From Negativibacillus massiliensis (lineage in GTDB: Bacteria > Bacillota > Clostridia > Oscillospirales > Ruminococcaceae), in contig NZ_FTRU01000007.1 in NCBI RefSeq assembly GCF_900148495.1, positions 310,001-374,000 on the forward strand: a DNA stretch of 64,000 nucleotides. The letters are read 5' to 3'. Below the pieces are notes generated by a model that worked only from the letters and a program-made list of their open reading frames with translations, was not told the origin of the DNA and made no database searches. The position numbers and the translations under genes are program-made. Each line of letters starts with the position of its first letter. The stretch's first letter is position 1. This document shows, piece by piece, positions 35,636-45,400 of this stretch.

Positions 35636-35673
35636 AACCTGAGTAGCCATAAAACTACTCAGGTTAATTTTTT
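35636..35673. terminator. Bidirectional terminator left of the isolated Xre gene
   Basis: Perfect 11-bp stem (35636-35646 with 35655-35665), T run on the plus strand at 35668-35673 and TTTT on the minus strand. It ends the minus-strand Xre gene at 35723. Confidence 0.8.
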
Positions 35674-35722
35674 ATATCCATATTCATTTATCCAATGCCC
35701 AAATTCTGATAAGCATTGATTA

Positions 35723-36040
35723 TTATGTGATCCAGTTTATAAAAGTGGAGATTTTCTCTAAATCTTCATCACTGAGCATCCGCAACTGTTCGCAGAGCTT
35801 ACGATAGGGAGTGTCATCATTCTCCAATGGTGCAAAAAACTCTGAAGGTGTCATATCAAAATACGACATAATATTGAAAAGTTCTCTAAGTGAGGGTAAA
35901 GCCGCACCACTGGTTACTCCACGAATATAAGAACCGCTTTTTCCTAAATCCAAACTCATCCGATGTTCAGAAACATCTTTTGCAATACGCAATTCCGTAA
36001 TGCGAGTTCGGATAAAATCTTCGTATGGCATATCAACCAC
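35723..36040 (-). CDS. Xre-family regulator
   Basis: 105-residue protein with an Xre helix-turn-helix (ELRIAKDVSEHRMSLDLGKS, then GSYIRGVTSGAALPSL, about residues 16-50) and a C-terminal helix pair (LCEQLRMLSDEDLEKI). The GTG at 36040 with GGGAGGAG five bases upstream is the likely start; an ATG three codons later is possible. Divergent from the SLOG gene, so it may regulate that operon. Confidence 0.85.
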   Translation of the reverse strand: MVDMPYEDFIRTRITELRIAKDVSEHRMSLDLGKSGSYIRGVTSGAALPSLRELFNIMSYFDMTPSEFFAPLENDDTPYRKLCEQLRMLSDEDLEKISTFINWIT

Positions 36041-36203
36041 TGCATCTCCTCCCTTCCATAATTATTTTATTACGAATCAGGAGATGACATTGGTAATGCT
36101 AAAGTCAATTTTCGCTTTCTTCTTCTTTTGATTGGTAGTATAATTATGAATATAGAAAATTGTTGGTGATTACATTACTAATCTTTCCTGTGGAGGAGAT
36201 TTT

Positions 36204-36674
36204 ATGAATTTATTTTCGGTCAGTTTTTTCGGGCACAGGCAAATCGACAATCCACTTCACATAGAATCACAGTTAGAGGAAATTATTAGCTCTTTGTTAA
36301 AACGAGAAGAATATATTGAATTTCTGGTCGGACGTGACGGTGAATTCGACCAGCTCGTATCCTCAACCATACGCAGATGCAAAAGAAGAATTCGGGACGA
36401 TAATAGTGCTTTGATCTGGGTCATGCCGTATCCGACCGCTGAATTTCGTGATAATGAAGATTCATTTCGTGACTATTATGACGAGATTGAGATTTGCGAA
36501 CAGGCGGCAACGACACACTACAAATCTGCTTTTCAAATCCGAAACCGGGTAATGGTAGACCGCTCTGACTTAGTGATTTTGTATGTAGAGCATCCTTCCA
36601 GCGGAGCATATCAGACCTTTCGGTATGTCCAAAAATCAGGGAAAAAATTTATCAATCTGGCTGCTGAAGAATAG
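36204..36674 (+). CDS. SLOG-family protein
   Basis: 156 residues of a SLOG/YpsA-like Rossmann fold: FFGHRQIDNP at the start, FLVGRDGEFDQLVSS (about residues 40-54), and DRSDLVILYVEHPSSGAYQT with the nucleotide-binding GAYQT ending. SLOG proteins bind nucleotide-derived ligands and often act in stress or phage-related signalling. GGAGGAG ribosome site. TATAAT near 36138 suggests its own promoter. The gene after it encodes a membrane-anchored protein in the same direction. Confidence 0.83.
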   Translation: MNLFSVSFFGHRQIDNPLHIESQLEEIISSLLKREEYIEFLVGRDGEFDQLVSSTIRRCKRRIRDDNSALIWVMPYPTAEFRDNEDSFRDYYDEIEICEQAATTHYKSAFQIRNRVMVDRSDLVILYVEHPSSGAYQTFRYVQKSGKKFINLAAEE

Positions 36675-36700
36675 CCAGTCAGTAAGAGGCAGGAGGAACC

Positions 36701-37210
36701 ATGGGAAAAAAACGAAATTTATTTATTCCAGTTATTGTAGTGATTTTATTGATAGCAGTTGCATTTTGGTTGGTAAAATTAAATCCAACGGATACCGCAT
36801 CATCTGATGTTGATGAAATGGTACAGCGGGTAGAAAACGCTTTAGGTGATAACTTCAAGAAACAATCCAAAACAGAAGTGGCGGCAACTTTGGTGTACGG
36901 CAACGGAGAAGAAGATGCAAATATCAATTACCATATCCTCAAAACCACCTATTACGAGGCTGATCCCAACGAGATAACCGGTCTGAATATAGATGCCCTC
37001 AACGTTCTTTTTAACCCTGAATCCGCCAACAGCTGTGAACAAATGAAAATTCAGGACTGGGATGCCGTACTTTATAAAACAAAGAGCCGTGGCTATTTAT
37101 GCTGGACGGATTCTCCGGAAGTCAGCTATGTTCTGGAATATAATCCACAAACAATCGCTGATGAAGAAATCATTAAAATGGCTGAAAGTGCAGAACCATA
37201 CGAAAAATAA
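36701..37210 (+). CDS. Hypothetical membrane-anchored protein
   Basis: 169 residues with one N-terminal membrane helix (LFIPVIVVILLIAVAFWLV, residues 6-24) and an extracellular ~145-residue domain. The C-terminal half (DWDAVLYKTKSRGYLCWTD, then SYVLEYNPQTIADEEIIKMA) resembles DUF4367-type domains of Firmicutes, but I am not certain. No lipobox. It lies 26 bases after the SLOG gene with an AGGAGG site. Confidence 0.7.
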   Translation: MGKKRNLFIPVIVVILLIAVAFWLVKLNPTDTASSDVDEMVQRVENALGDNFKKQSKTEVAATLVYGNGEEDANINYHILKTTYYEADPNEITGLNIDALNVLFNPESANSCEQMKIQDWDAVLYKTKSRGYLCWTDSPEVSYVLEYNPQTIADEEIIKMAESAEPYEK

Positions 37211-37258
37211 AAAAGAAAGCCATAGGCTAACCCAGGAACAGGGCTGCCTATGGCTGTT
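37210..37258. terminator. Bidirectional terminator between hypothetical gene and relaxase
   Basis: Ten-bp stem (37218-37227 with 37246-37255) with an 18-base loop. The minus strand continues into a T-rich run, so it mainly ends the relaxase transcript (stop codon at 37265); on the plus strand only TTT follows. Confidence 0.65.
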
Positions 37259-37264
37259 TCTATT

Positions 37265-38674
37265 CTACTGTCGATTTTCTTCTTCTCGCTGTTTTTCTTT
37301 TTCTTCTCGTTTCTTCCTGTCAATGCCCAGAATATGCTCCACAGTCTGTTTTGCAGTCAGATATTCTTGCATATCTTTTCGGACTTGTCGATACTCAGCA
37401 TAGGCTTTTTTCTTCTCTGCTGACAACCGATAGAACTCCTCGTTTAAGGTTTTTCTGGACGGAACTTTCTTATCCGGTAGCTGGTCAAATGCCTGCTTTG
37501 CAGCTTTATGAATCTGGATTTCTTCACGATGTTCTTCAAAGAATTTTCTGCTGTATCCAGATTTTCGATAGGCTTCATACACAGATCTGGTTCTTGAATA
37601 GTTGTTGATGTGAGTCTGTAATGCTCCAATCTCAACCATTCTTTTTTCATTGGCTTTAATAGTATCGGATAGCTCCGCAAATCGGTGGCTGAGCTGCTCT
37701 GTCAAAGCAGTCAATTCTTCATAATTGCCGATACCTTTTTCTTTCAAAAGGCAAACTGTCCTGGCAGCTTCTTTGCGGTTATATTTCTTTGCCCACCGCT
37801 CATAGCCCGCTGATTTACCTTCTGCCATCTTCGCCTGAATATCTATCAGCAAATTAAAATTTCTTTGAGTATGAACCTGCTTGCTTGCTCTGGATGCTTT
37901 CTGAACAGACTTACCGGACAGAATCGCAATTATATCCTCCTGACTGTATCCCTTTCCAAGAGAGCGCAGACGAATAAATCGCTTCTCCCCACTATGCCGG
38001 AAAGCCGGTTGCTTTCCATCCTTAAATTCATACCCAAGCTCTGAAAGCTGAAGAACAAAATCCGAAAAATCCTTTGGTTTCTTTTTTAATATCTGGTCGA
38101 TTGCCGCACACAGCTCATCACGTTTGGTACGCTTTTTGGGAAAGGTCGTTCTCTTGACCCGTTCCCGGTATGGCTTTGGCTCTATGACTGATAAGCCATG
38201 CTCAATACAAACCATATCGCTTAATCGCTGAACCGCAAGTCCGGAAAGAAAAAAGTTCTTGAATTTACGGGTACAGTCCAGAGAGGTCGAATTATAAATG
38301 ATGTGGTTGTGGATATGGGAACGATCAATATGTGTCGCCACGATAAAGGCGTGTTTTCCTTTTGTCCAGCGCATTGCTGTTTCATATCCGACCTGGTTGG
38401 CTTCTTCTGGAGTAATCTCTCCCGGCTTAAATGACTGGCGTATCTGATAAGCAATGATGTTATTTTTCTGCTGTCTACCTGTGATATGTTGATATTGCCT
38501 CTTTGTCAGAAGAAATTCTTCATCGGCTGTTTTCGGGTCACATTCATAAGCGCTGATATACTTCCCATCTTCTGTTTTGGCAGCATTTTGGGAATAATCT
38601 GTACGATCTGCCAGACACTGCGCTACCGTTTTCCCCTTGTTAATATGAAGGGCAATCAGTCTTGTTGCCGCCAT
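37265..38674 (-). CDS. Relaxase (MobP/VirD2-type)
   Basis: 469-residue conjugative relaxase that nicks at oriT and stays attached to the transferred strand. The metal motif is HIDRSHIHNHIIYN (about residues 114-127). The N-terminal start MAATRLIALHINKGKT is typical of Tn1549-type relaxases, and the C-terminal part is a long Lys/Glu-rich coiled region. No separate nicking site could be pinned down. MobC lies upstream in the same direction, separated by a small membrane-protein gene and a terminator. Confidence 0.93.
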   Translation of the reverse strand: MAATRLIALHINKGKTVAQCLADRTDYSQNAAKTEDGKYISAYECDPKTADEEFLLTKRQYQHITGRQQKNNIIAYQIRQSFKPGEITPEEANQVGYETAMRWTKGKHAFIVATHIDRSHIHNHIIYNSTSLDCTRKFKNFFLSGLAVQRLSDMVCIEHGLSVIEPKPYRERVKRTTFPKKRTKRDELCAAIDQILKKKPKDFSDFVLQLSELGYEFKDGKQPAFRHSGEKRFIRLRSLGKGYSQEDIIAILSGKSVQKASRASKQVHTQRNFNLLIDIQAKMAEGKSAGYERWAKKYNRKEAARTVCLLKEKGIGNYEELTALTEQLSHRFAELSDTIKANEKRMVEIGALQTHINNYSRTRSVYEAYRKSGYSRKFFEEHREEIQIHKAAKQAFDQLPDKKVPSRKTLNEEFYRLSAEKKKAYAEYRQVRKDMQEYLTAKQTVEHILGIDRKKREEKEKQREEENRQ

Positions 38675-38691
38675 TTTCTCACCGTCCTCTC

Positions 38692-38722
38692 AAAAAAATA
38701 AGACTGCCCGCAGGCAGTCTTA
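38692..38722 (-). terminator. Terminator upstream of the relaxase
   Basis: Perfect 9-bp stem (38700-38708 with 38713-38721), four-base loop, T run on the minus strand (38692-38698). It follows the small membrane-protein gene and would limit read-through into the relaxase. Confidence 0.8.
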
Positions 38723-38734
38723 CAGCATATTTTC

Positions 38735-39040
38735 TTATGAAAAAATAAAATCACGAAGGTTTCCCTTTATGCTTTCTCCAATCTCCTGAAATACAACAAA
38801 GAGAAACAGTGCCGCATAGATCGCTAAGCCAATTCCCACAAGAAGTGCAAGCTGCAACCACAGAGACTGAAAAACACAATAAATACAGCACCCGATGATA
38901 TACAGAATCAATGCGCCTATAAAAAAGGACGACAGCTCAAAGGCGATTTTCGCCAACAGGCAAACAAGACCTAAAACCAGTAATACCGGCAGCGCAATCA
39001 GTTTTAAGATAATCTTCAAGAAAAAACCAAGGATTTTCAC
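38735..39040 (-). CDS. Small membrane protein of Tn1549-type elements
   Basis: 101-residue protein, almost all hydrophobic, with three to four membrane helices (IILKLIALPVLLVLGLVCLL, then FFIGALILYIIGCCIYCVF, then LALLVGIGLAIYAALFLFVV). The GTG at 39040 is chosen because AGGAG lies nine bases upstream; longer starts reach into a non-family region. It recurs between mobC and the relaxase in this ICE class. Function unknown. Confidence 0.8.
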   Translation of the reverse strand: MKILGFFLKIILKLIALPVLLVLGLVCLLAKIAFELSSFFIGALILYIIGCCIYCVFQSLWLQLALLVGIGLAIYAALFLFVVFQEIGESIKGNLRDFIFS

Positions 39041-39145
39041 GATCACACACTCCTTTCTGTTTTTATTGTACCGCCTTGCGGCTGATAACACAACGATGTC
39101 AATATGTACGGCTGCGGCATTTTCTGCCACAGCCCTTTTTTATGA

Positions 39146-39478
39146 TTACTGAATACTGGACAGGCGCACCAGCACCTCCTTCATATCTGTCCAGATTTCC
39201 TCCAATCGTTCCTGCAAATCCCTGATGTCCGACTCATAAATATTGCCGGTTTCATTGGCTCTTTTAGCATACTGATTCAGGTTGTTGCTGCATCTCCTCA
39301 GAAGAGAAACCAGCTCTTTCACATCCTGTAAATCCAGGTTGATGCAGTATCCATCCAGAGCCATCTTCCTGAGATATGCCCCCATGCTCCGGATACCCAG
39401 CTCATTCATTTTTTCATGGATTCGCTGTACTTCCTCTTTCGATGCCAGGAAGTGAACATCCTGATCCCGTCTGCCCAT
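39146..39478 (-). CDS. mobC: MobC relaxosome protein
   Basis: 110-residue relaxosome accessory protein that helps the relaxase open oriT. The MobC pattern is clear: FLASKEEVQRIHEKMNELG, then AYLRKMALDGY, then LRRCSNNLNQYAKRANETG. The ATG overlaps the stop codon of the 2719-aa gene (TAATG), so the genes are translationally coupled. Confidence 0.93.
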   Translation of the reverse strand: MGRRDQDVHFLASKEEVQRIHEKMNELGIRSMGAYLRKMALDGYCINLDLQDVKELVSLLRRCSNNLNQYAKRANETGNIYESDIRDLQERLEEIWTDMKEVLVRLSSIQ

Positions 39479-42400
39479 TACAGCACCTCCTCACGCCCAC
39501 CAGATGCCCGATACGGAGGAATATGCTCTGACTTGGCTTTCAGATCTGCCAGCACAGAAGGTTTATCCGCCTGTTCTGCTTCCTCACGCTCCGGCATGGA
39601 GTCCTCCATATTAAGAGCCGCATCCAGTTCTGCCAGACGAGCACTTTTTTCAGCAAGCTCCGCTTCCTGCGGGAAGGGTTTCCCCAGTTCCGCTCTGGTC
39701 GCTTCCTGCTGATTTTGAAGATTGGTGAGCTGTTCATGGGCTTTCTCCAGCTTCTCAGGGATGCTGGAGAGGGCATTGTCCAGTCGGACGATATTTCCCC
39801 TGGCATCAGTTCCAAGCGATACACGATGGCTTACAGCGCCTTTCAGGGTAATATCAAAGTCATGCCGGAAACTATCAAAGGAAAGTTCCATCTGAAAGCC
39901 ACGATAACTGCCAAGAGGGATTGGCTCGGTCGTTTTCATCTCCTTGCAGGCGGCAAGAATCATTTCACCGGCATCCTCTTTTTCCGTATAGTGCTTGCCC
40001 AAAATTTCCATACCGCAGAATCCTTCCGCAATCTGGGGATGAGCTGTAACCGTTTGGATGTCTGCTTCAAAGCCACGAATATAGCCTGTCTGCCTTTCAA
40101 TCTCCGCAGGGAAGTATTTCAGGAGTTTATCTTCCATGCGATACTGCTGGCTCTGATGGTCGGCTTTTAGAACCTTAAGCCTTGCCACATCAATGTCCAA
40201 GTCCATTTTCTCTTTAATCAGCGGATTCCCGGCACATAGAGCCTTAATTTCGGCATAGGACAGAGCTTGCTCGTCTACATCGTCACAGGAACGGACAGGC
40301 GATTTCGAGGTCATAATCTGAGAAATGAATTTTTGCTTGTTTTCCAGTGTCTGATAAAGATACGCATCAAAAGTTCCCTCGGTTACATACTGATAGATCT
40401 GCACCTCCTTGTTTTGGTTGCCCTGACGGATAATTCGACCATTTCGCTGGGTCATATCAGATGGACGCCAGCCCACATCCAAGTGATGAAGCGCCACCAG
40501 GCGATCCTGGCAGTTTGTTCCGGCTCCCATTTTCTGTGTACTGCCCATCAGCACACGAACCTGACCAGTACGCACCTTTGCAAACAGTTCTTTTTTCTTT
40601 GCTTCAGAATCTGCATCGTGAATAAATGCAATTTCTTTCTCTGGCACACCGGCTGCTATCAGCTTCGCCTTGATGTCATCATAGACATTAAACGTGCCAT
40701 CGTTTTTCGGGGTGGAGAGGTCACAGAACAGGAGCTGGGTCAGTCTGTCAGCCTTTCCTTCTTCCCAAATCCGCAGCACATTTTGCACACAGGCATTGAG
40801 CTTGCTTTCCGGATCATCCGGCAACAGAGGATTGATTAAACGCTGATCTAACCCCAACTTTCTTCCATCGCCTGTAATCTTGAGCATATTGTCCTCGGAT
40901 GGGTCAACCATACCGGAATGAACCGCCGCTGCACGTTCCGAAAGGTCTGCTACCATGTCTTGCTGATAATCAGAAGGCTGCACAACAACCGTTTCAAATT
41001 TCGCATCCGGCACTGGGAGATGAAGTTGGTCGGAGGTTTTAATATCCGCAACTTCCTTAAACATATTCATGAGTTCCGGAAGGTTAAAAAACTTTGCAAA
41101 TCTGGTTCTGGCACGATAGCCGGTTCCTTCCGGAGCCAACTCAATAGCGGTGGTTGTTTCACCAAAGGTAGATGCCCAGCAGTCAAAATGGGTCAGATTC
41201 TTCTTTTGAAGTGTCCCGTACTGAAGGTATCGCATAACCGTATAAAGCTCCGTCATGGAGTTCGATACGGGAGTACCTGTTGCAAAGATAACGCCACGCC
41301 CGCCGGTCAATTCATCCATATAGCGGCACTTCATAAACATATCCGAAGATTTCTGTGCTTCCGAAGTGGAAAGACCAGCAACATTCCTCATTTTTGTGTA
41401 CAAAAAGAGGTTTTTGAAAGCGTGGCTTTCATCTACAAACAGCCGATCAACGCCCAGCTGTTCAAAGGTAACAACATCATCCTTTCTGTCAGTAGAGAGA
41501 AGTTTATCCAGTCTGGTTTGCAGGGATTTTCTCGTTTTCTCCATCTGTTTGATGGTGAAATTCTCGCCGTTCTGATATTTGAGTTCTGCAATCGCTCCCT
41601 CAATCTCATCAATCTGTTCCCGCAGCTGGCGCTCCTGACGTTCCGGAGAAAGAGGGATTTTTTCAAACTGACTGTGACCGATAATGACTGCATCATAGTC
41701 ACCGGTGGCAATTCTCGCACAGAATTTCTTGCGATTTGCCGTTTCAAAATCCTTTTTGGTTGCCACCAGAAGTTTGGCACTGGGATACAGATGAAGAAAC
41801 TCATTTGCCCACTGCAAGGTCAGATGGTTGGGAACAACAAACAATGCCTTCTGGCTCAGTCCCAGGCGTTTACTTTCCATAGCGGAAGCCGCCATTTCAA
41901 AGGTTTTGCCCGCACCAACCTCATGTGCCAACAGGGTATTCCCACCATACAGCACATGGGCAATGGCATTTCGCTGGTGTTCCCGAAGGGTTATATCGGG
42001 ATTCATGCCACCAAATCGGATATGGCTGCCATCGTATTCACGAGGTCTGGTGGAGTTAAACAGTTCATTATACTTGGTCACAAGTGCTTCACGGCGGTGC
42101 GGGTCTTTCCAAATCCAGTCCCGGAACGCATCCTTGATTGCCTGTTGTTTCTGCTGTGCCAGAGTAGTTTCCTTTTTGTTCAGCACACGCTTCTGCTTGC
42201 CGTCCGCATCCTCAATGGTGTCGTAGATACGAATATCTTTCAGATTCAGAGTTTCCTCCAAAATGCGGTAGGCGTTGGCACGTTCCGTACCATAGGTCGT
42301 GTATGCTGCCACATCATTTTGGCTCGGAGAACTCTTTCCGTTGATTCTCCATTCTGCTGTCAGTTCCGAAAACTTGACCTCAATCGTGCGGCGGAGATAA

Positions 42401-45400
42401 TACGGGGTTTCAAAAGTTTCCTGCATAAACTGCTGGATATAGGCAGGGTCAATCCATGTTGCGCCCAGACGGACATCAATCTCAGAAGCATCCAAATCCT
42501 TTGGCTGTGCCTTTTCCAGTGCCTGCACATTGATTTCAAAAGAACTGTCTTTCTGTGCCGCCATCTGTGCAATCCTCAGCTTACTTCGTACATCGCCGGA
42601 GAGATACTCATCAGCTGTCTGCCAGCCCGAAACAGGGTCATCCGGAGCCATCGGGTCTTTGAAAATCACACCTTGCAGCTCAGTTTTAATGGAATCATAT
42701 TCGCCGGGAGTCCCCAGCAGTTCTGCCATATAGGGCAAATCCACCTTGCCATGCTCACCAATAGAAATCGCCAGTGCTTCAGACGGTGTATCCACGCTGT
42801 TCACTTTACGTTCCGGTTTAATGGTACGCTTAGTGAACATATCCGCTTTGCTCTTGAGATGACCATCCTCATCCAAGTTTTCCAGTGAACACAGAAGATA
42901 ATAGCTGGAATCATCAGCAAAAGCCTGACTGTTGGCTCTGTTGTTGATTAACCCGTTTTTTGCGGTAAACGCATCATAGGCAGCATTCAGCTCTGCCTGT
43001 TTTGCCTGAATCATATCATCCGGATAGTCCTCCAGCTGATATTCAATCAGTTCATTTACAATGCGGCGAAGTTCCACCATGCCGCTGACACGTTCTTTGG
43101 CTTTGTCATTCAGCTCTACCAGACGCATGACAGAGTTTTCCCGGAAATATACCTCACCGTCTACAACCGTGTAGGAGAAGTTTTTCACATCTGGGCGGGC
43201 AGGAATGGTAATCTGTTCTTTTTCCTGCCTGTCTGCTTCTTCAGTTAGCTCCGCAGGAGCATAAGTGCCACCGATACGGGTAACAGCTTCACGAAGAAGG
43301 TCAGCCAGTTCCATATCTTCACGGGGACGGACTGTGAGATCATCCTTACCATATTGGGTACTTTCCATAGAAAGTTCTCCCAAAACCATTTCCGGATGCT
43401 CTACAAAGTAGCTGTTCATGGTGTAACCGTCCGGTGTAGTATTCAGCTGCACCCAGTCCGGCATGATGTCGATGGGGTGGTCACGCTTTTGCAGAAAGAT
43501 GATGTCAGATACAACCTCTGTACCGGCGTTTGCCTTAAATGCCGTATTGGGCAGTCTAATGGCTCCCAGGAGTTCCGCTCTCTGTGCCATATATTTTCTG
43601 GCATCAGAATTTTTTGAGTCCATCGTAAAACGGCTGGTCACAAATGCAACCACACCGCCCGGACGAACCTGATCGAGCGTTTTTGCAAAAAAATAGTTAT
43701 GAATAGAGAACCCAAACTTATCATAGGGCTTATCCGAAACCTTATAGTTGCCGAACGGAACGTTGCCGACTGCCAAATCATAAAAATCCCGGCGATCCGT
43801 AGTTTCAAAGCCCGCCACCTTGATTTCAGCGTTAGGATAGAGTTTCTGAGCGATACGCCCACTGATGGAGTCCAACTCCACTCCATAGAGATTGCTGTTT
43901 CGCATGGCGTCAGGGAGCATACCGAAAAAGTTACCGATACCCATTGCAGGTTCCAGAATATTTCCTGTTTCAAATCCCATCTGTCCGACCGCATCATAGA
44001 TGGCACGAATGACAGTAGGACTGGTATAGTGGGCATTCAGGGTACTGGCTCGTGCTGCGGCATATTCTTCCGGAGACAGGGCTGTATAAAGTTCTCTAAA
44101 CTCCTCAGCCCAGCTTGCCTTGTTTTCATCAAAAGCATCTGCAAGCCCACCCCAACCGACATATTGGGAAAGGATTTCCTGTTCTTCCGGAGTAGCATTT
44201 CGCTCATCAAACTCCAATTCTTTTAGGACACGGATTGCATCCATATTGGCTCTGAATTTTGCTTTCGCTCCGCCCTCGCCAAGATGGTCATTTGTGATGT
44301 GAAAATTGATTGCTGGAATATCGGGACTTTCCTTTGTTTGAATCGCAGTTTCAATTTTTTGAACCAAGTCCAGAATCTCAGGGTTTTCCCAACCAGCAAC
44401 TTTTGTGTAGTCCTGGACAAGTTTATCTTCGCCATCTTTACACTGAATCAGATCCAGGCTACCGGGGAATGGAGTCCGTGTGTTTTGCACTCCCAGAGCT
44501 TTCATTCTTTCAGCTGGAAGGGACTGGTATGCTCTCATTGCGTCCTCGAATGTGCTGTACTCCTTGAGCTGAAGCGCCCCTCGAACCTGCAAATCTTCTA
44601 CCACATAGTAATGGTCGATAAAATGTTCCGGCTCAGCTGTGGCAACAGTTTTTTCCGGTTCTTCACCTGAAATAAATCGGGCATTGCGTTCATCCTGTCT
44701 TAAAAGACGTTCAAAATTCTCTTTGCTTTCTGCCCGATAAATTGGGTACACCATTCCTGGAGGCAGCAACTGTACATCAGTAGTTCCAATGGCAGTGATA
44801 TTGTATGCTTCTCCTTCCAGAAAAACAGTATCGCCCACCTGATATTCCGGTTCCTGTGTTGCTTCAAATTTAGAGCGTTCATTGTACAGCCACTCTGCAG
44901 CTTCTTTTTCGGAAACCGCCTTTTTGACCTCCTGTAAATAATCATTTGCCTGCCACTCACTGGTGAATTCCTCACTGACACCTTCATCATCTACATAGAT
45001 TTCATCCCGAATATCATCCCAGATAGCATAACCGTTTTCCGTTTCAATCACACTGAATCGCTCATAGGATTCTTCCCCGGCAGCAATAGCTTCTGCATCT
45101 CGCATAACCTGTGCAACAAACGGGCTTTCCTCTGCTTCATCCACAGAGAGAGCTTCTTCCTCCAAGCCGATTGCCGGAGTATCTTCTACACGGAAGCCTC
45201 TCGGCGGCGGGTCGAGTTCACTGAGAAAGTCCTGTGGGATGGTTTTTCCTTGTTCATCCCGGTACAGAACCACAGTGAGCGGAACACCATAGAATGTCTC
45301 ATCCTCAATTTTTTTCATAAACCGTTCCGGATCAGTATATTCAATAACTTCACCCGGTCTGCCATTTGTTCCAAGATATTCAATGCGTCCCACGGGCTTC

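Noticed and set aside
39061-39145. Plus-strand terminator-like hairpin (about 39108-39142) as evidence for a plus-strand gene
   Set aside because: The stem and T run are good, but no plus-strand gene precedes it; kept only as an unexplained structure.
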